Assembly: GCA_964400875.1 (NCBI GenBank)
Contig: CAYNWK010000134.1
Span: forward strand, 1-11,641
DNA length: 11,641 nt
From: CAYNWK01 sp964400875
GTDB lineage: Bacteria > Chloroflexota > Anaerolineae > Anaerolineales > UBA4823
Direction: 5' to 3'
A program made the position numbers and the translations under genes. Below the pieces are notes generated by a model. The model saw only the letters and a program-made list of their open reading frames with translations. It was not told where the DNA came from and made no database searches. Shown piece after piece: positions 8,587 through 11,641 of the stretch; positions within the stretch are counted from its first letter, which is position 1; the number at the start of each line of letters is the position of its first letter.

Positions 8587-9219
8587 TCAATCGATCAGCT
8601 GGTTTTTTATCGCATATCGAATCAATTCAGCGTTGGATTTAATGTTCATCTTGCTGAGCAAGCGGGCGCGATAGGTGCTGATGGTTTTCACGCTCAGCGC
8701 CAGCTCCCGGCTGATCTCCGTGATCGTGAAACCCTGGGCGATGCGGCGCATCACCTGAAACTCGCGATTTGACAGGCTTTCGTGGGGCTTGTCTGGAATA
8801 TCTGTTTGCAGGCGGGTGATGAGCCCTTCCGCTAATGCCGGGCTGATGTATTTACCGCCATTGACCACTTTGCGAATCGCGCCAACCAGCTCGAGCGGAA
8901 CGCATTCCTTGGTCAGATACCCCGCCGCGCCTGACTTGAGGACTCGGACGGCGTACTGATCTTCGGAATAGACGCTCAACACCAGGATAGGCAGGTCAGG
9001 TCTGAGGTGCTTGATCTCTTTAATGATCACGAAGCCACTCCGGTCAGGCATCAAGATATCCAACACCAGGACATCGTAATGATTTTGCTGCACTTTGCGC
9101 AGCGTCTCCTGGGCGCTGGCGGCTTCCCCTTCTACGCACATATCCGGAATTTCCAGGAGGATTTGCTTCAATCCCTTGCGCACGATGGCATGATCGTCTG
9201 CAATCAGAACTTTGATCAT
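8587..9219 (-). CDS. NarL/FixJ-family response regulator (REC-LuxR HTH)
   Basis: A 210-aa DNA-binding regulator. Receiver domain 1-120: acidic pair D8-D9, phosphoacceptor D54 (LVLDILMPDRSG), S82 at the switch position, and K104 in the GYLTK motif. The LuxR-type helix-turn-helix spans 146-210: LSNREFQVMRRIAQGFTITEIS then LALSVKTISTYRARLLSKM and the helix SNAELIRYAI. Phosphorylation should dimerise it and allow promoter binding. Its start is set by AAGGAGG at 9231-9225. The gene follows the kinase by 22 nt, so the two are a cognate pair, and it ends in a strong terminator. Its target is unknown; the neighbouring eCIS promoter is the obvious candidate. Autoregulation is the other, since the kinase leader holds a palindrome. 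Confidence 0.95.
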   Translation of the reverse strand: MIKVLIADDHAIVRKGLKQILLEIPDMCVEGEAASAQETLRKVQQNHYDVLVLDILMPDRSGFVIIKEIKHLRPDLPILVLSVYSEDQYAVRVLKSGAAGYLTKECVPLELVGAIRKVVNGGKYISPALAEGLITRLQTDIPDKPHESLSNREFQVMRRIAQGFTITEISRELALSVKTISTYRARLLSKMNIKSNAELIRYAIKNQLID

Positions 9220-9224
9220 GGCAA

Positions 9225-9231
9225 CCTCCTT
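9225..9231 (-). promoter_or_regulatory. Ribosome binding site of the response-regulator gene
   Basis: AAGGAGG on the minus strand, 5 nt before the ATG at 9219, within the 22-nt gap after the kinase stop. It supports the annotated start and efficient independent initiation. Confidence 0.8.
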
Positions 9232-9241
9232 GGTGATTCAA

Positions 9242-10090
9242 TCATTTCGGAAACGATTCTTGCTTCCATTGCCTATGGTTATGATCCAGCGGCAAAACTA
9301 CGTCCACATCTGTTCCTCCGTTTTGGGCGCCGCGAATCTTGACCCAGCCTCCATGCGAGCGAGCCCGCTCTTTCATGCCCAAGAGGCCGATGGATCTTGG
9401 ATCATCGATCTCTTGAGGGGTTATTCCCCGGCCGTTGTCGTGTACGTGCAGGAGCAGGCGTCCTCCGGTTTCCTCCAGCAGGGCGCTCACCTGGGTAGCC
9501 TGGGCATGTCGTGCGACGTTGGTCAGCGTCTCCTGAAAGATGCGGAAGACCGCTGTGGCTGCCTCGCCCTGCAGGCTCGATTCTTCCAGGCTGCAAGTCA
9601 GCTCACACGGGATATGCGTACGGCGCTCAAATTCCTGCACGTGCCATTCGAGAGCTGCCACAAGACCGATGTCGTCTAAGACTGGCGGTCGCAGGCCGGT
9701 TGAAATACGCCTGACAGACTGGATGGTGGTGTCTACCAAGTCAGACATTTCCTGAAGCTTCGTTCTCAAAGCTTGTTCGGTTTGCGAATTCATGTTTCTC
9801 GTTATCCAGGCTATATCCATTTTCAAGCTGGTCATTGCCTGGCCGAGGTCATCGTGGATTTCGCGGGCGATGCGGCTGCACTCTTCTTCGCGAACAGATT
9901 GCAGGCGTGCAGAGAGTTCGCGCAGTTGTTCCTGGTATTGGAGCGACCGGTCTTCCCTCTCCTTGGTTGTGGAATTATTTTGGATTGTCTCCGGCTGGAT
10001 GATATCCATGGCATTCTGCCTTTTACCGCCAGAGCCATTCAAATTGGGACCTGCATTTCCAGGTGCAGCAAAGCCACTTAAGGCCTTCAT
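9242..10090 (-). CDS. Soluble HisKA_3/HATPase histidine kinase (NarX/DesK type) without sensor domain
   Basis: A 282-aa kinase. Residues 1-45 are low-complexity (Gly, Asn, Gln), then a coiled-coil (46-72) leads into the dimerisation and phosphoacceptor helix REIHDDLGQAMTSLKMD, with H79 as the phosphorylated histidine followed by the acidic DD typical of HisKA_3. STGLRPPVLDDIGLVAAL (130-147) is the family X-region. The HATPase domain has the N box FRIFQETLTNVARHA (182-196), G1 DNGRG (218-222) and G2 GLLGMKER (235-242). No transmembrane segment or PAS, GAF or HAMP domain is visible, so the signal must be cytoplasmic or come through a partner. The start at 10090 has AAGGGG 10 nt upstream; an ATG at 10009 is a possible alternative that would remove only the low-complexity leader. 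It forms an operon with the response regulator downstream. Confidence 0.93.
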   Translation of the reverse strand: MKALSGFAAPGNAGPNLNGSGGKRQNAMDIIQPETIQNNSTTKEREDRSLQYQEQLRELSARLQSVREEECSRIAREIHDDLGQAMTSLKMDIAWITRNMNSQTEQALRTKLQEMSDLVDTTIQSVRRISTGLRPPVLDDIGLVAALEWHVQEFERRTHIPCELTCSLEESSLQGEAATAVFRIFQETLTNVARHAQATQVSALLEETGGRLLLHVHDNGRGITPQEIDDPRSIGLLGMKERARSHGGWVKIRGAQNGGTDVDVVLPLDHNHRQWKQESFPK

Positions 10091-10124
10091 CGTAATCTAA
10101 CCCCTTGCCTAATTGACCTGTTTT

Positions 10125-10155
10125 CAGTTCACGTTCCAATTTTCCACGTGAACTG
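10125..10155. promoter_or_regulatory. Perfect 10-bp inverted repeat in the kinase leader (possible operator)
   Basis: CAGTTCACGT (10125-10134) and ACGTGAACTG (10146-10155) are exact reverse complements with an 11-bp spacer. Arm centres are 21 bp apart, two helical turns. It lies 35-65 nt upstream of the kinase ATG and downstream of the proposed promoter at 10200-10208. No T-run follows on either strand, so it is not a standard terminator. A dimeric repressor site or a leader hairpin are the likely readings. Confidence 0.6.
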
Positions 10156-10199
10156 CATAAAGCCTATAGATTTTGACGGAGATCGCTTTGAACGACTGG

Positions 10200-10208
10200 A
10201 TTATATCA
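10200..10208 (-). promoter_or_regulatory. Extended -10 promoter for the two-component operon
   Basis: On the minus strand the sequence reads TGATATAAT, a perfect TATAAT (10205-10200) with the TGn extension. No good -35 hexamer lies 16-18 bp upstream, as is usual for extended -10 promoters. The start of transcription would be near 10193, giving a leader of about 100 nt that includes the inverted repeat at 10125-10155. Confidence 0.55.
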
Positions 10209-10266
10209 ACGATTGGATGAATCAGACCGCTTTGGATAGAAAAGTAATGTAGCAGCGTCTCTGAGC

Positions 10267-11037
10267 CTAGCGGCGAAGCGGTTTTTGCCCCACGATGATG
10301 CCGTATCCCGTATGCGGACTCTGAAAGATTCGCTCGGATTCCAAAACGTCCCTCAGTCCCCGGATGCCCCAGGTCCTGAAGACCCTGAGCGTTACCTTTA
10401 TCTGCCCATCGATTCCCATCCGCTTCCGGATGCTTTTCGTCCAGGTGGGAATCAGAGAGGACTTATCCAGAGTCTTGACCTCTACGAGTCCCGCCTCCTC
10501 GAACAGGTCTTTCCAACCTGCCAGCGTCTCGGGTCGCTCCCCTTCGATCTCCGCCAGCCGGACCTTCATGTGCTCGGGGGTCTCCGGTTTCCAACAAAGA
10601 TCGTGGATCCCTACATAGCCGCCCGCTCGCACGACCCTGACCATTTCGCGGATGGCTCTTTCTTTATCCAGGATGCAGGTAGTACACTCGGAGATCGCCG
10701 CATCGAAGTTGTTATCCTCGAATGGCAGCTGGTGAGCGTCGCCTTGTTTGAATTCTACCGGCAAATTTCGTTGCGCGGCCTTCCGCCTGGCGGTCTCAAC
10801 CATATAGTCCGAGATATCGACCCCGACCACTTGCGCGCCCAGTTCCTCGGCCAGATAACAGGCACTTTCGCCCGTGCCCGAGGCCACGTCGAGCACCGAG
10901 GTATCTTTGCCGACCCGGCAAAGCTGGGCGAGTTCTCGAGTGATCTCCAGGCCTCCTGGATGGAGGGTGACCAATCCTAAATTGTCGCTCTCGATGAGAT
11001 TTTCCAGCGAGGGTCGTTGGGTTTGATCGATAGTCAT
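10267..11037 (-). CDS. Class I SAM-dependent methyltransferase (methyltransferase type 11 / UbiE-like)
   Basis: A 256-aa protein from the ATG at 11037 (MTIDQTQRPS). The in-frame ATG at 11178 is rejected because it lies upstream of the likely promoter at 11111-11140; the ATG at 11076 is possible but has no ribosome site. Motif I VLDVASGTGES (48-58), the acidic residue D74 ending strand 2 (VVGVDIS), QGD (98-100) and LPFEDNNFDAAIS (104-116) define the SAM-binding Rossmann fold; RVVRAGGYVGIHDLCW (134-149) is the post-III region. ECTTC (117-121) puts two cysteines where many relatives have a substrate-facing loop, and C148 is nearby. The cysteines resemble thiol- or metalloid-handling methyltransferases such as ArsM, but the rest does not fit ArsM well enough to name it. 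Substrate unknown. It forms a single-gene unit and has no clear link to the injection system. Confidence 0.88.
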   Translation of the reverse strand: MTIDQTQRPSLENLIESDNLGLVTLHPGGLEITRELAQLCRVGKDTSVLDVASGTGESACYLAEELGAQVVGVDISDYMVETARRKAAQRNLPVEFKQGDAHQLPFEDNNFDAAISECTTCILDKERAIREMVRVVRAGGYVGIHDLCWKPETPEHMKVRLAEIEGERPETLAGWKDLFEEAGLVEVKTLDKSSLIPTWTKSIRKRMGIDGQIKVTLRVFRTWGIRGLRDVLESERIFQSPHTGYGIIVGQKPLRR

Positions 11038-11110
11038 AGTTGTCTTTTCTTCGCTCAAAACGAGATGCTCTCTCATGCTAGGTGTCCGGGAAAAAAACGG
11101 ACCTATCGCA

Positions 11111-11140
11111 ATTATACTTTCGCAAGAAGGATAGAGTCTA
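11111..11140 (-). promoter_or_regulatory. Probable promoter of the methyltransferase gene
   Basis: Minus strand: TAGACT (11140-11135), an 18-nt spacer, then a perfect TATAAT (11116-11111). The -35 matches TTGACA at four of six positions. Transcription would start near 11104, about 67 nt before the chosen ATG at 11037. Confidence 0.5.
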
Positions 11141-11431
11141 GCGAGGAAACCTTCGGGAGAACGTAAGGATACCCACATCCGCCTGCAATGCTTGCGCAGA
11201 GGCTTATAGTCGCTTTTAGATCGACAAGGCTAAAGACAGGATCCGCGCCGCCAGCAACCGGCTCTCAGCCTGCCCGGATGGCAGGGCAGCCAGGTTTACC
11301 GGTCAGGCCCTCGTTGCAAGCCCCCTGAGCTGTTTCAAGTTAAATGAAGGAAGTGGTGGGGGGGGAAGGGGAATTGACAATAGAACTTGCGCTTCCATTG
11401 ACGAATTTTCCGAAAACCCTCGGAGCCTTTT
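11141..11431. other. Intergenic region without a convincing gene
   Basis: About 290 bp between the methyltransferase promoter and the right-edge gene. I see short inverted repeats (for example CTGCCC/GGGCAG around 11269-11288) and a G8-AA-G4 run at 11358-11371, but no intact ORF, tRNA or recognised riboswitch. On the minus strand at about 11347-11218 a broken frame includes LRGLATR, which faintly recalls the C-terminal end of IS5-type transposases (see findings). Confidence 0.4.
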
Positions 11432-11641
11432 TCAAACGTAATCCAGGTTCGGGTCATCCTGGATATACGCTAACTTTTGTCCCAGGTAAGGTAGCTCCGG
11501 CAGTTGATGCCAGCGCCTCAACAAATGATAGGCTGGCGAGGTCAGTAACCGGCATTCGTCCACGACACCCCGCCACTCAGGCTTGCGAATCTCCTCAACC
11601 ACCTCGAAGTCTGGGAGGATCCCAAAGTCCCAGGCAGCACA
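11432..11641 (-). CDS. C-terminal fragment of an unrecognised protein, 5' end beyond window
   Basis: A minus-strand frame is open from the right edge to the TGA at 11434-11432, giving the last 69 residues. They start CAAWDFGILPDFEVVEEIRK and end LGQKLAYIQDDPNLDYV. The mix of residues (several Trp, charged and hydrophobic residues in helical spacing) looks like real coding sequence of a soluble protein, but I recognise no family. The only support is the open frame and its protein-like composition, so the call is moderate. No clear terminator follows. Confidence 0.5.
   Translation of the reverse strand, partial: CAAWDFGILPDFEVVEEIRKPEWRGVVDECRLLTSPAYHLLRRWHQLPELPYLGQKLAYIQDDPNLDYV

Noticed and set aside
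10285..10980. Plus-strand ORF of 231 codons
   Set aside because: Antisense to the methyltransferase, whose SAM-binding motifs are unmistakable.
11038..11178. N-terminal extension of the methyltransferase from the ATG at 11178
   Set aside because: The extension covers the best -10/-35 pair, has no ribosome site, and its residues (FLARLYPSCESIIAIG) do not belong to the fold.
11250..11305. Nested inverted repeats (ACCGG/CCGGT, CTGCCC/GGGCAG) as a riboswitch
   Set aside because: Stems are short and no conserved aptamer core is recognised. It lies upstream of the methyltransferase promoter, not in its leader.
11358..11371. G8-AA-G4 run as a G-quadruplex
   Set aside because: It does not give four separated runs of three G with proper loops; it is probably a homopolymer stretch.
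11409..11431. Plus-strand hairpin (TCCGA...TCGGA) followed by GCCTTTTT as a terminator
   Set aside because: The stem is only five base pairs with a gap before the T-run, and no plus-strand gene precedes it.

Overview
The window is GC-rich, densely coded bacterial DNA, and every gene I can support lies on the minus strand. It carries one end of a phage-tail-like contractile injection locus, best read as an extracellular contractile injection system (eCIS). The evidence is the combination of tail sheath, tube, a zinc-ribbon baseplate-type protein, a DUF4255/Afp16-type tail-terminator protein, an Afp15-type AAA+ ATPase and a DUF4157 protein, with no capsid, portal or terminase gene. Gene style and codon use would suit an environmental bacterium such as a member of the Chloroflexota, but nothing in the window fixes the taxon.

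Layout in the direction of transcription (right to left). (1) 11641-11432: the C-terminal end of an unrecognised gene, entering from the right edge. (2) 11037-10267: a class I SAM-dependent methyltransferase behind its own plausible promoter. (3) 10090-8587: a two-gene regulatory operon of a soluble, sensor-less HisKA_3 histidine kinase and a NarL/FixJ-type response regulator. It has an extended -10 promoter, a perfect inverted repeat in its leader, and a clear intrinsic terminator at its end. (4) 8528-8256: a spacer with a 23-bp-period direct repeat that should hold the injection-system promoter. (5) 8255 to beyond position 1: an eight-gene operon of sheath, tube, baseplate-type protein, disordered Pro-rich linker protein, tail terminator, AAA+ ATPase, 86-aa protein and DUF4157/HELTH protein. 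All junctions after the sheath-tube gap are 2-nt gaps or short overlaps, so the genes are probably translationally coupled and assembled together.

Other expected parts (further tube paralogues, LysM protein, spike, PAAR tip, gp25-like and J-like wedge proteins, tape measure, fibre) are not in the window and should lie past the left edge.

The most interesting item is the gene cut by the left edge. A conserved DUF4157 domain with an HELTH zinc-protease signature is followed by a segment whose GC content falls to about 43%, then by an uninterrupted serine tract built from a 9-bp tandem repeat. This is the architecture expected of a delivered effector with an exchangeable C-terminal payload, and the payload itself lies outside the window. 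Other points of interest are an Ala-rich helical insertion in the sheath, the degenerate first AAA-like module of the ATPase, and paired palindromic repeats that could link the two-component system to the eCIS promoter.
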